Shown here piece after piece: positions 26,571 to 36,300 of a stretch of DNA of 64,000 nt (position 1 is its first letter; each line of letters starts with the position of its first letter). The stretch covers positions 1 through 64,000 of the forward strand of contig QKCJ01000040.1 in assembly GCA_003245715.1 (NCBI GenBank), in the 5' to 3' direction. Source of the stretch: a bacterium (GTDB lineage: Bacteria > Planctomycetota > SZUA-567). The notes under the pieces were generated by a model, which worked only from the letters and a program-made list of their open reading frames with translations, was not told where the DNA came from and did not search any database. The translations under genes and the position numbers were made by a program.

Positions 26571-28817
26571 ATGGCTCAGTATTCGCAGGAAAATCGCATT
26601 GCCAAGATAACAACGCCTCTTGGGGACGACAAACTTCTGCTTGATAATTTCAGTGGGAATGAGGAACTCTCAAGGCCGTTTTCATACAGGGCCGCCTGTC
26701 TGAGTACCTCGGCAGACCTTGATTTGGATAAGGTTCTGGGCAAGGAAATTACCATTGAGCTTAAAAGTGTCGATGGCAACAGTACCCGTTATTTCAGCGG
26801 TATCTGCACAGAAGCTTCGCAGGTTTCCGCGACTAATTTCCTTTCGGAATACAGCCTTGTGCTGGAGCCGTGGTTCAGGCTTCTTGACAATGCAGAAGAC
26901 TGCAAGGTGTTTCAGAACAAGTCTGTTGCTGATGTTATACGTCAGGTTTTTTCTGACGGCAATTTTGCTGATTACAAGATTTCCCTCTCCGGCAGCTACG
27001 AAGCAATGCCGTATTGCCTGCAGTATAATGAAACAACCTTTGACTTTCTCAGCAGGCTGATGGAGGAAAATGGTATCTATTATTACTTCAAGCATTCTTC
27101 AAGCAAGCATGAAATGCAGATTGTTGATGCCATGAGCGCCCACTCTTCCGCCGGCAGTATCAGCTGGCTTGATTATCTTAATATGTGGTCATTGAAAAAG
27201 CAGCTGCATACCTGCAAGACTGCGGTCAATTCTTATGACTTCAAGAATCCTTCCGGTGACCTTCAGTCCAAGAAGAGTCAGAGCCGCTCACACGGTAATG
27301 CCAATCTGGAAAAATATCACTTCCATGCCAACGAATATTTTAAGGGTTCACAGGGAAGTAACCTTGCCCAGATCGCTCTTGAGAAGGAGCAGGCATATTA
27401 CGATTTCTTTCACGCCAATTGCGAGTACCGCATTCCGGCTCCGGGGATGATCTTCTCGCTGAAAGACTGTCCGCGCAGTGACCAGAACCGTGATTATCTT
27501 ATTGTCGGTCAGGAGTTTAGCATTGACTGCGGAGATTATGTCACTCAGGAAAACATTCGTGACGTGGGAAAAACACCGAGTTTTAATAGCAGTATCCGTG
27601 GCATACCTAGTTCGGTGAATTACCGCCCGGCGCTGTCTACCCCGAGACCGCTTGCTCGAGGTCTGCAGTCTGCGGTTGTTGTCGGCAAGGAAGGCGAAGA
27701 GGTCTGGACGGATGAATTCAGGCGCATCAAGGTGCAGTTTCCATGGGACAGGGTTGGCGAGAAGAATGATAAAAGCTCATGCTGGTTGCGCGTCGCCGAA
27801 ATGTGGGCGGGCAAGAATTTCGGCTCTGTCTTTACGCCGCGGGTAGGGCAGGAAGTTATAGTCCAGTTCATTGACGGCAACATCGACCGGCCGATTGTTG
27901 TGGGCGGCGTATATAATAATGACAATAAACCTCCTTACGGCTCAGACAAGTCAACAGTAAACGGTATCCGCACCCACTCGACCAAAGAGGGTGGTTCTGA
28001 CAATTACAACGAACTTTACTTTGACGATAAAAAAGGCGAAGAGAAGGTTTACTTCCAGGCTGAGAAAGACAACGAGTTGCTGGTTAAAAATGATCGGACA
28101 ACTACCATCAAGCATGATGATACCTATACCGTTGAGAATGACCGCAAGGGTACGGTCAAGAATGATGAAACATTGGTGGTTGAGAATGATCGTTCGCGTA
28201 CGGTCAAGAATGACGAGACTATCGTGGTTGAGAATGACCGCAAGAAAACCGTTAAAAATGATGAGATTATCGTCATTGAAAACGACCGGACATCAACAGT
28301 AAAGAATGACGAGAGTCATACGGTTGAGAATGACCGCACCAAAACCGTCAAGGGGAATGAAAGCAATACGGTTGAAAACAACCGCAGCTCCGAAATAAAG
28401 GGAAATGATACCAGTAAGGTTGAGGGTGATAACTCATCTGAGATCAAGGGAAGCGATACGCAGAAGGTTACCGGCTCGCAGACGATCACTGTAAGCTCCA
28501 GCCGTAGCGCGTCAATTACCGAGGGCGACAAGGTTTCAGCGCAGACGATTGAACTCTCCGGCAAGCAGAGTATTAAGCTCAGTGTTGGCGGCTGTTCTCT
28601 TGAGATAACCACTTCCAGCATTGTTCTGACTTGTGGCGGCTCAAAATTGAATCTTGCCATGGCAGAAGCCAAACTTTCGAGTGTGCAGACTACCGTTGAA
28701 GGAACTGGCCAGGCAACCCTGACTTCAAGCGGTATGACTTCAGTCAAGGGGTCGATGTCCAGCTTGAAGGGTGATGCGATGGCTGAGGTTAACGGCGCGG
28801 TTACCATGATAAACTAA
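26571..28817 (+). CDS. vgrG: VgrG/TssI T6SS spike protein with periodic C-terminal repeats
   Basis: VgrG trimers form the spike that caps the Hcp tube. Residues 1-~330 are the gp27-like hub (LLDNFSGNEELSRPFSY near the start), followed by the OB-fold (EGEEVWTDEFRRIKVQFPWD) and the gp5-like needle (SCWLRVAEMWAGKNFGSVF...RVGQEVIVQFIDGNIDRP). The needle then continues as seven or so 16-residue repeats of the type VENDRKKTVKNDE, and ends in Ser/Thr-rich strands without any recognisable toxin domain. I infer a structural spike that delivers separate cargo through the PAAR protein downstream. Confidence 0.95.
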   Translation: MAQYSQENRIAKITTPLGDDKLLLDNFSGNEELSRPFSYRAACLSTSADLDLDKVLGKEITIELKSVDGNSTRYFSGICTEASQVSATNFLSEYSLVLEPWFRLLDNAEDCKVFQNKSVADVIRQVFSDGNFADYKISLSGSYEAMPYCLQYNETTFDFLSRLMEENGIYYYFKHSSSKHEMQIVDAMSAHSSAGSISWLDYLNMWSLKKQLHTCKTAVNSYDFKNPSGDLQSKKSQSRSHGNANLEKYHFHANEYFKGSQGSNLAQIALEKEQAYYDFFHANCEYRIPAPGMIFSLKDCPRSDQNRDYLIVGQEFSIDCGDYVTQENIRDVGKTPSFNSSIRGIPSSVNYRPALSTPRPLARGLQSAVVVGKEGEEVWTDEFRRIKVQFPWDRVGEKNDKSSCWLRVAEMWAGKNFGSVFTPRVGQEVIVQFIDGNIDRPIVVGGVYNNDNKPPYGSDKSTVNGIRTHSTKEGGSDNYNELYFDDKKGEEKVYFQAEKDNELLVKNDRTTTIKHDDTYTVENDRKGTVKNDETLVVENDRSRTVKNDETIVVENDRKKTVKNDEIIVIENDRTSTVKNDESHTVENDRTKTVKGNESNTVENNRSSEIKGNDTSKVEGDNSSEIKGSDTQKVTGSQTITVSSSRSASITEGDKVSAQTIELSGKQSIKLSVGGCSLEITTSSIVLTCGGSKLNLAMAEAKLSSVQTTVEGTGQATLTSSGMTSVKGSMSSLKGDAMAEVNGAVTMIN
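28084..28470 (+). repeat. Repeats of 48 bp encoding the VgrG needle
   Basis: Inside vgrG the coding sequence repeats with a 48-bp (16-residue) period; each unit encodes a VENDR..TVKNDE-type pair of beta-strands. The later copies drift to VENNRSSEIKGND and VEGDNSSEIKGSD. The pattern fits a triple-stranded beta-helix needle, whose length could vary by unit number. Confidence 0.85.
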
Positions 28818-28849
28818 AAATGTCTGAAGAATTATTCGCGGAGTAATAA

Positions 28850-29437
28850 ATGTCTTCACAAAATACTGAACTTAAAAGCATCAAAAAAATTCTTGAAATC
28901 TGTGGTGATGGAATTTCAAAGGAATCAAAGGCTTTGCTGGTTTCAGCGGCTGATACTGATGTGGCGGTTAAAGAGCTTTGCGCATCGGGAATGAGTCTTG
29001 ACGCGGTGGCGGTTCTGTCGGCGGCATTAACGCCTCAGGCTTCAATTTACTGGGCCTGGTGTTGTCTGAGTCATTATATCAGTGATAAGCTTGACGAACA
29101 GGCGGGGCAATGCCTGCAATGTGTCGAGTCATGGCTTTCCGCTGAGTATTCGCCTGCGGATGGCATTAAAGCCTGGCAGGCATCGGAAGTTGAAGAGGAA
29201 GCGTCTGCCGCTGGTTGGCTCTGTAAAGGTGTTTACTGGACTGGCGACAATGTTGTTCCGCCGCAGATTGAGGTGCAGCAGAAAATTCAGCCGCCGGAAG
29301 GTCTCAGCAATAAAATGTCAGCTCTGGCAATACAGCTTTGTGCTTATCTGTGTGATCCGGGAAATCCCCAGAGTGTTTGCGGGCAATGTGTTGAACTGGG
29401 GAACAAGATCGCCTGTGGAGAAATGCCGAAGGGATAA
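28850..29437 (+). CDS. T6SS-locus small helical protein A (DUF6931-like)
   Basis: This 195-residue soluble protein has no signal peptide or membrane helix and is predicted mostly helical. A central motif of Ala, Cys and Trp (VLSAALTPQASIYWAWCC, about residues 54-71) is followed by more Cys-containing helices. It resembles the uncharacterised DUF6931-type proteins I associate with T6SS loci, but that recollection could not be checked. It aligns weakly with the next gene, sharing the DAV...AA.....WW-type segment and a similar C-terminal helix. Lying between vgrG (33 bases) and the PAAR gene, it could be a loading adaptor or chaperone for the spike, or cargo. Confidence 0.6.
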   Translation: MSSQNTELKSIKKILEICGDGISKESKALLVSAADTDVAVKELCASGMSLDAVAVLSAALTPQASIYWAWCCLSHYISDKLDEQAGQCLQCVESWLSAEYSPADGIKAWQASEVEEEASAAGWLCKGVYWTGDNVVPPQIEVQQKIQPPEGLSNKMSALAIQLCAYLCDPGNPQSVCGQCVELGNKIACGEMPKG

Positions 29438-29439
29438 TT

Positions 29440-30024
29440 ATGCCGATTCCGATTGATAATACCAGAGCCTCGGATATTATCTGGCGCTGCTTTATTGATA
29501 TTGATTCTCTATCGCTTGATCCCCGGGAGTGCAGTGCAGCGCATATAATCGAGCGGCTGAGAAAAGACAATAATTATGACGCGGTGATTTCTTTTATTGC
29601 GGCATGTCTCTTTGGTTCTGAAGCGGTCTGGTGGGGTTGCCGGTGTGTCTCGGTTGCTGTTGCCGGAAATGATAATAATGCCAGACTTGCGTCAATGCTG
29701 AAGTGGGTAAGGGATAACCGTTATGGTATTGCCGGTAAAAAAATGCCGCCTGATGAAAATGCGGATCCTTTATCCTGGCTGGAGTTTGCCATAATGCTTC
29801 CGCAGACGATGATTATTGATTATAAGCAGGCTATAACTTTATCAGAAAATGCGGAAGGTGTGGATCCATTTGCCGCGTCAATTGCCGGAAGCGTGAAGCT
29901 TAGTGCGGTCAGGGCAAGCAGCGACAGTAAAGGTAAATTAGATGAACAGGCTTTGCCTGAGTGGTATAATAAAGTTATCCGAATAGGGCTTGATGTCCTT
30001 GATGGAAAAGATGGATGGGAGTAA
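29440..30024 (+). CDS. T6SS-locus small helical protein B, paralogue of protein A
   Basis: This 194-residue protein begins 3 bases after the stop of the preceding gene and ends 4 bases before the PAAR start, so the three are tightly coupled. The segment DAVISFIAACLFGSEAVWWG (about residues 47-66) matches DAVAVLSAALTPQASIYWAW of the neighbour in position and character, and both end in an amphipathic helix (VIRIGLDVLDGKDGW here). No catalytic motif or secretion signal was seen. I infer divergent tandem duplicates acting with VgrG or PAAR; the function is unknown. Confidence 0.6.
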   Translation: MPIPIDNTRASDIIWRCFIDIDSLSLDPRECSAAHIIERLRKDNNYDAVISFIAACLFGSEAVWWGCRCVSVAVAGNDNNARLASMLKWVRDNRYGIAGKKMPPDENADPLSWLEFAIMLPQTMIIDYKQAITLSENAEGVDPFAASIAGSVKLSAVRASSDSKGKLDEQALPEWYNKVIRIGLDVLDGKDGWE

Positions 30025-30027
30025 ATC

Positions 30028-30333
30028 ATGGGACAGCCAGCAGCCAGAATAACTGATATGACAGTATGTCCGATGGTTACACCGGCCGGGCCTGCGCCAA
30101 TCCCGCACGTAGGCGGACCTATTGCCAGTCCGTCGGCGGCTACTGTGCTTATCGGCAAATTGCCGGCAGCCGGTATCGGCAGCACCGCAGTATGCGTCGG
30201 CCCGCCAAGCACAATCGTAAAAGGTTCAGCCACAGTGCTGGCAGGCAAAATCCCTTTGGCCAGAATGGGGGATCAGACCTCACACGGCGGCTCCATTGTT
30301 CTTGGCTGTTTCACTGTCCTTGTCGGCGGTTAA
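30028..30333 (+). CDS. PAAR-domain T6SS spike tip protein
   Basis: PAAR proteins sharpen the VgrG spike and can link effectors to it. Residues 1-101 are almost entirely one PAAR domain: MGQPAARITDMTVCP at the start, repeated short Gly/Pro-rich strands (GPPSTIVKGSATVLAGKI), and RMGDQTSHGGSIVLGCFTV at the end. A Cys/His set (Cys14, His26, His86, Cys93, approximate) could bind the zinc seen in the family. No C-terminal toxin extension exists. It is the last gene of the operon. Confidence 0.93.
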   Translation: MGQPAARITDMTVCPMVTPAGPAPIPHVGGPIASPSAATVLIGKLPAAGIGSTAVCVGPPSTIVKGSATVLAGKIPLARMGDQTSHGGSIVLGCFTVLVGG

Positions 30334-30364
30334 TCATTATAAGTGCGCTTTTGTCATCTGTGCT

Positions 30365-31267
30365 TTACTCATTAAGTCCGGCAGAATGATTTTGCCGGTA
30401 TTGTCCTGGATTAACACCGTTTAATTCTTTAAATGACCTGTAGAAATAACTGAGATCATTAAAACCGCACTCATAACAAATCAGGGTGATGGCCAGATCG
30501 GACTCAAGCAGCAAGGCTTTCGCGTGCAGGATTCTTCTGTTTTTCAGGCTGCTGATTATTGTGGTTCCGGTTTGCTCCTGAAACACGCGGCAGAGATGAT
30601 GTTTGCTGACGCCAATATTTTGCGCCAGATAATCGAGATTAAAATCTTCCGTAAAATGCTCATCAATGATGTGCTGAATATACGCGCTTAAAACCTGCGC
30701 TGACCGAACGCCTTTCTTGGGCTTGTACATCCGCTCCATTATTAGCAGAAGTTCTGACAGGTAAAGTCGCAGCAGAGCCTTGTAATTTCGCTGCCTGCCG
30801 GCATATTCGTCATAGAGTTTTGTAACCAGGTGCGCTATCTCTTTATTGGATTTTGTAATATACAGGACATCACTCAGGCGAACTGAACTGCTTGAGTTGA
30901 TAAACATTGACGAAAAAAAACCGAAGTTATCGCTCATGCGCTTAATTGCTTCGCTGATAAATGGTGGCGTAAAAAGAATATTGTAAATCTCGATTTTTTC
31001 AGATGAAATTTCATAAGCGGTTATATCTTCAGGCAGAATCAGAAACAATGATCCGGGCTGAAGATGAAATTCCACGCCATTTACTATTTTTTTGCCCCTG
31101 CCGCTGATTACATAGATGATTTTCAGAAACTCGCGTGTATGCAATACCTCTTTGTTGTATTCACTTGGGGTATGGACGAATTTGTCTATGGAAAAGTCGA
31201 TGTCATCGGTAAAGAAATCACTCTTGCGGTATATGCCAACCCCGTGGTTTGTATTTAAGTTAAGCAT
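30365..31267 (-). CDS. AraC-family transcriptional regulator
   Basis: An N-terminal cupin-like sensor (FHLQPGSLFLILPEDITAYE, about residues 66-85) precedes a C-terminal double helix-turn-helix domain (about 195-295) with the AraC signatures FNLDYLAQNIGVSKHHLCRVF and ICYECGFNDLSYFYRSFKEL. Such regulators bind a sugar and activate nearby catabolic genes. AAGGA lies about 10 bases before the ATG. It is divergent from the arabinose-isomerase-like gene, with a perfect inverted repeat in the shared upstream region, so that gene is its likely target. Confidence 0.9.
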   Translation of the reverse strand: MLNLNTNHGVGIYRKSDFFTDDIDFSIDKFVHTPSEYNKEVLHTREFLKIIYVISGRGKKIVNGVEFHLQPGSLFLILPEDITAYEISSEKIEIYNILFTPPFISEAIKRMSDNFGFFSSMFINSSSSVRLSDVLYITKSNKEIAHLVTKLYDEYAGRQRNYKALLRLYLSELLLIMERMYKPKKGVRSAQVLSAYIQHIIDEHFTEDFNLDYLAQNIGVSKHHLCRVFQEQTGTTIISSLKNRRILHAKALLLESDLAITLICYECGFNDLSYFYRSFKELNGVNPGQYRQNHSAGLNE

Positions 31268-31575
31268 AAACCGGAATTCCTTATGTCCTGGACAAGAGGC
31301 AATTATTTCAGTAACTACGCATCAATATGCGGGTTAATAATAAATCACAAGGCAATTGTAGCGGCAGAGCGGTTAAAGTAAATAAAAATTAAAGTGATAA
31401 TTGATTAGCCAGTTAAAATATTGTGGTATTGGACAATATTGATCTCTGTGTTTTAGTAAAACACCCCCCATCAACCTTCCCCAAGATTTTCGTCCGACAA
31501 TAAAGTATAGTACAGGCACTTGGATTTTGAATTAATATTTCCGGCTTTTTGCCAAAGATAAAATAAGGACAGATT
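31268..31575. other. Divergent regulatory region, AraC regulator / isomerase-like gene
   Basis: This 308-base non-coding region holds the inverted repeat at 31417-31440. No clear consensus promoter was found in either direction, as expected for an activator-dependent promoter. AAGGA before the ATG at 31576 is the isomerase-gene ribosome-binding site. Confidence 0.65.
31417..31440. promoter_or_regulatory. Putative operator: 8-8-8 inverted repeat
   Basis: AATATTGT (31417-31424) and ACAATATT (31433-31440) are exact inverted repeats around the 8-base spacer GGTATTGG. The element lies about 136 bases before the isomerase-like gene and 150 before the divergent AraC gene, a suitable place for regulator binding. 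AraC proteins more often use direct repeats, so a different regulator is possible. Confidence 0.5.
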
Positions 31576-33036
31576 ATGGAAATCAAGAGACGAAAACCGT
31601 TGACGGCGAATGTTGTGGTAATTTCTGTAGGGCTTGATACTTACTGGAAACAGTTTGACGGTTTGCTGGATGAAATGAACAGCAAGACTAAAAAATTGGT
31701 AGAGAAACTAGGCAATTATAATGTCAAAACGATCGACATCGGTATGGTTGATAACGCTCAGGCTGCTTATGATGCCCTGCCGAAAATCAAGGCTGCCGAC
31801 CCTGATATCATCTTTGTCGATATGGTTACTTATGCGACCAGCAACACCTTTGGCGCGATTATCCGTGATGTCAAGTGCCCGGTTATTCTGGTTGCCCTGC
31901 AGCCATTGGCGGCGATGGATTATGCCCACGGAACAACTTTCATGCAGCTTTGCAATGATGATTTCTGTTCTGTGCCTGAGTTTACCGGCGTTGCGGTTCG
32001 TATGGGTAACCCTGTTGCCGACATTATTATTGGCAAGCTTGAAGGTGACAAGGCCGCAGATGAAAAGATTGAGCAGTGGTGCAAGATTGCGCACGTTATT
32101 CATGACCTGCGAAAGGCGCGTCTTGGCCATATGGGGCATGTGCTTGAGGCGATGCTTGATATGCACACAGACCCTGCTGCCGTCACTTCAGAATTCGGTG
32201 CGCACGTTGTTCAGTGTGAGCCTGATGAAATAATGTCTGAATTCACCGCGTTAGCTGACGACAATGCTGAGGTTAAGGCGATGTCTGAACGGATACTTGA
32301 ATTTTTTGAGACTCCTGATCCGGTCAGTGATCCGATTACAACCAGACTTACTGATGCGGACTTGTTGATGGCCGCAAAGGCAGGGGTCGCGCTGGAGAAA
32401 TTCATAACCAAAAAGAAGCTTGACGGTTTTGCGTATTATTATGAAGCACAGGAAGGCTCAGATATGCGCAGGCTGGTTACGAATTTCATTGTCGGTAATT
32501 CACTGCTGACTGCTGCGGGTTTTCCGATGTGTGGCGAGTTTGATATCAAGACCTGTATCGCCATGCTGATTATGGACCGCCTTGAAATAGGTGGAAGCTT
32601 TGCTGAATTTCATCCGATTGACTTTGAAATGGACACGATCCTTGTCGGTCATGACGGGCCGCACCACCTCAATATTGCCGACTGCAAACCAAATATCCGC
32701 AGCCTGAAAAAGTATCATGGCAAACCGGGAAGTGGTGCAGGTGTTGAATTCAATATTAAAACTGGCCCGATAACCATGCTCAGTATCGGTGTCAACGATA
32801 AAGGCCGCTTCAAATTTATTATCGGCGAAGGTGAATCTGTTAAAGGCCCAATTCCGCCAACGGGCAACACCAACACTCATGGAAAGTTTCTGCCGGATGT
32901 GCGAACCTTCCTTACCCGCTGGTGTATGGAGGGGCCGACCCACCACTTTGCTCTCGGCATTGGCCACCACGCAAAATCTATTGCCAAGGTTGCAGAGGCC
33001 TTTGGCATAGAATATGTCATCATCCCCAAAGACTAA
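31576..33036 (+). CDS. L-arabinose isomerase-like protein (AraA/FucI superfamily)
   Basis: Aldose-ketose isomerase of the arabinose/fucose isomerase fold, 486 residues against about 500 for AraA. Candidate metal ligands are present: Glu in YYYEAQEGSD (about 292-301), Glu in CGEFDIKT (about 317-324), His in VGHDGPHHLN (about 357-366), and His in THHFALGIGHH (about 457-467). The C-terminal half gives the best resemblance to AraA. The substrate is probably a pentose or deoxyhexose but is not determined by sequence alone. No kinase or epimerase gene adjoins it, so the rest of the pathway must lie elsewhere. Confidence 0.8.
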   Translation: MEIKRRKPLTANVVVISVGLDTYWKQFDGLLDEMNSKTKKLVEKLGNYNVKTIDIGMVDNAQAAYDALPKIKAADPDIIFVDMVTYATSNTFGAIIRDVKCPVILVALQPLAAMDYAHGTTFMQLCNDDFCSVPEFTGVAVRMGNPVADIIIGKLEGDKAADEKIEQWCKIAHVIHDLRKARLGHMGHVLEAMLDMHTDPAAVTSEFGAHVVQCEPDEIMSEFTALADDNAEVKAMSERILEFFETPDPVSDPITTRLTDADLLMAAKAGVALEKFITKKKLDGFAYYYEAQEGSDMRRLVTNFIVGNSLLTAAGFPMCGEFDIKTCIAMLIMDRLEIGGSFAEFHPIDFEMDTILVGHDGPHHLNIADCKPNIRSLKKYHGKPGSGAGVEFNIKTGPITMLSIGVNDKGRFKFIIGEGESVKGPIPPTGNTNTHGKFLPDVRTFLTRWCMEGPTHHFALGIGHHAKSIAKVAEAFGIEYVIIPKD

Positions 33037-33381
33037 CAGGTATAAGCCTGCTTAATTCATTTAAGTTATTGCCTGCCACACTTGTTGTGGCAGGTGTTTT
33101 TATGTAATTGAATAATGTGGGCCGCTGTTTTTGTGGGGTACTGGTATTGTAAAAATCGAAAAAACTTGACTTGCTTCGCGGGCAGACATAAGATTAAATT
33201 TCCACATTTAGGCGCAAAAAAGTGCTTGAAAACCGATGTGCATATTGAAATGGCAGAATAAGTTATAGCAGGTATTCTGCTTCTGAGGTCGGTGGTTTTT
33301 TTTTTTTGTTTGTTCAGGTCGCCGGGCGGCGATGGCGTAATTGATTTTTCTTGTTATCAAGTTCGGTATTATGGAGTTTTT
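33037..33381. other. Intergenic region with terminator, upstream of the glycosyltransferase fusion
   Basis: The first part carries the terminator listed separately; the remainder is AT-rich with a 12-base T run at 33296-33307. No further coding frame is convincing; in-frame codons from 33292 upstream of the chosen start look like leader sequence. Confidence 0.6.
33072..33101 (+). terminator. Intrinsic terminator after the isomerase-like gene
   Basis: CCTGCCACA (33072-33080) pairs with TGTGGCAGG (33086-33094) around a 5-base loop and is followed by TGTTTTT. The perfect 9-bp GC-rich stem lies 36 bases after the stop. Confidence 0.9.
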
Positions 33382-36300
33382 ATGACGCAGTACAAATATA
33401 AATGGCTTCCAGATAGTTTTCCGCCTAAGGATAAGGTTGAGGCTGAAAGTTCTTCCGGGCTTGCCCTAAGTTTCTCTGGCGGAAAAATTACACAACCAAA
33501 AGCTGTCGGCAAGCCGGTAGCTCCATCCGGCAACTCGCTGAAAATTGCCGTTGTCATCCATGCTTTTTATCCGGAATTACTTGATGAGTACATTGCGCGT
33601 TTAAAAAATATCCAATCAGGATTTGATGTGTTTATCACTGCTCCCGAAGATAAAATGGCGGCGGCCGAAGCGAAGTTTTCCGGCGCTTTCGGCAAGGAAC
33701 GGATAAAGTCTCTGGTATCGCAAAATCGCGGCCGTGACATAGCTCCGTTTTTGATTGAAGCCGGCAAGCATCTATCCGGTTATGATCTTGTCTGCAAGCT
33801 TCATACAAAAAAATCCACACACGCTCAATACGGCAAGGACTGGGCGATCGGAATTATTGACAGCCTTATCGGTAGCGCGCAACGCGTCAGTGCAATCCTT
33901 GATGATTTCAGGAATGATCCAACTCTTGGTTTTGTCTGTCCCTCGCTCTCGGCTGTGCAGATCTGGGGTTTTAACCTGCCTGGTGCGCAACTTCTGGCCG
34001 GGCGTCTGGGTATCGGGATTAATCTTCAGATGAATGTATTCTGTTCTGGCAGTATGTTCTGGTTCAGGCCGCAGGCTCTTTCAAATATTCTTGATTATCA
34101 TTTTAGATATGAGGATTTTGCCGAGGAAGGCGGTCAGGAGGATGGAACGCTCGCGCACATGATTGAGCGTATGACCCTTTCCTGCGTCAGCAACAACAAT
34201 TTTACATGGACAGAACTGCCACCCTCAGAGACAACTGTTGATATCTGCAGTTACTGGTCGCATATGATGACGCACTGGAAAGGGCTTGTTGAGTATAATA
34301 AGACCCTTGGCCTGCGTGCGCAAGGAGCACTCGCCGCCTGTCGTGAGCTTCCGGGAGAAGCTTTAACGGGCAGAAATTCCAACCTGCCTGAAGTTATCGC
34401 TCTGCCATTGCCTGAGGATTGGAAGCAAAAAACAGACAAGCCTTTCTTCTCGGTCATGATTCCGGTGTACAATCCGCAGGAAAAATATCTTGTCGAGACA
34501 ATCAAGAGTGTACTAAAGGCAATGCCTGCTGACATTCCGGCGCAGATTGAGGTTGTTGATGACTGCTCGACTACGGTTGATGTGAAAAAAATTGTTGCGA
34601 TGGCGGGTGAGGGCAAGGTCATTTATACCTGTAATAAAAATAATCTAGGACTGCTTGACAACTGGCATGAATGTGTGCGGCGAAGCGAAGGTGAATGGGT
34701 GCATATCCTGCATCAGGATGATGTGGTGTATCCTGATTACTATAAGAAAATGCGTGAAGGGCTGCTTGGCAATCCCGAAGCCGGTATGGGTTATTGCCGT
34801 CCTTCACATATTAATGAAAACTCTCAGCGTATTTTTGAATATTGGAAAGAACGAGAGACTCCGGGGATTGCTGAGAACTGGCTGATTAATGTTGTCCGGC
34901 GTCTGCCGGTTCAGTTTGCCTGTATTGTTGTCAGGCGTGATGTGTATGCCGTGCTTGGCGGGTACTGCACTCAGGCAGGACACGCCAGTGACTGGGAGAT
35001 GTGGATACGTATCGCTTCATGTTATCCGGTATTTTATCATCCTGAGATTATGGCGGCTTTCCGGGTGCATAACCTCTCTGAATCAGGACGCAGCAGTTCT
35101 GCCGCGAAAAATATCAACGATACCAACTCTGCAATTGATATTGTTTCAAAATATCTTCCGCGTGAATACAATCACTGGCTTGCACACGCACGAGATTATT
35201 ACGCTAACAGCGCTCTTGCGCAGGCTAAGAATTTCCTGCAGCAGCGCGATATTGCTTCGGCGAATGCGCTGATTGATGCCGGGCTGAGGCTTCGGCCGTC
35301 AGCGCAGTTTATTCAGCAGTTTCAGCAACTCAGGCAAGCCGATAATAATACTGGCAGGATAACGCCTGAGGTTTTGAATAATATCAGTACCAGTCTGGCG
35401 GCGGCTCCGGACAATTCAGATCTTCTTGACAAGCTCAGGCAAGCGCGCGCACAGATTTCGCAGCAGATCCTTAACACTGCCAGCGATGATTTCATAAAAA
35501 CGGGCTATGCCACCTATATGCCGTTTGTGACTGCATTAAACAACTCACCGCTCAGAAGCTTTCCGTTGCTTGAGCAGGAGTCGGCAAATATCCGGCAGAT
35601 TGTCAGCAACATTAAGTGCGTAGACAAGCAGAATATCAATCTCAACCTCTTTGTTATTCTTACGTTGTATACCCACGCCTACAAATCTGGCCTTGCTCCG
35701 GCAGATATGCCGCTTGCTACGCCGTTGCGTGAGCTGGTGCTTACGTTTATGTTCAGGCCGCCGGAAGTGTTTACCGAGGTTGGCGATGCAGACAGGTTTG
35801 CCCTGCATATTAAAGATGCGACAATCATGTTGCATGATCTTATAGTCAATGACCCTGCCTCAGAACTTGCAAAAGCATGTTCAAACTTTTTTGCGCAGAA
35901 CGAAAATTATATCAGCGTTTACTTTAACTCGCTTAATTTGCGTGAGGCTTATATGGCTAAAGCGCAGATCATCACGCATTGCCTGAAGCTTAACAGTTAT
36001 CCGATTGACTGGACGCCCAAAAAGCGGAAGAACTCACAGTCAAAAATCCGTATCGGTTTTCTCAATGGACACTTCGGCCCGCAGACTGAGACTTATACCT
36101 CTCTGCCTTATTTCGAACATCTTGATAAAAAGACTTTCGAGGTCACTCTTATTTCGCTGACTGAGTTCAATACTCCGCTTGCACAGTATTGCGGCAGCCG
36201 GGTGGACCATACCGTAGTGGTTCAGCCCCAGCAACTGCCAATGGCTGTTGATAAAATAAGATCGCTTGATCTTGATGTCCTGGTCTTTGGTACAAACATC

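Noticed and set aside
28084-28470. CRISPR-like or satellite DNA repeat
   Set aside because: The 48-bp period is a coding repeat within vgrG, in frame and with synonymous drift, with no spacers.
33292-33381. Upstream ATG for the glycosyltransferase fusion with a hydrophobic start (MVFFFCLF)
   Set aside because: It arises from a T-run, is not signal-like beyond a few residues, and the ATG at 33382 has a better ribosome-binding site.
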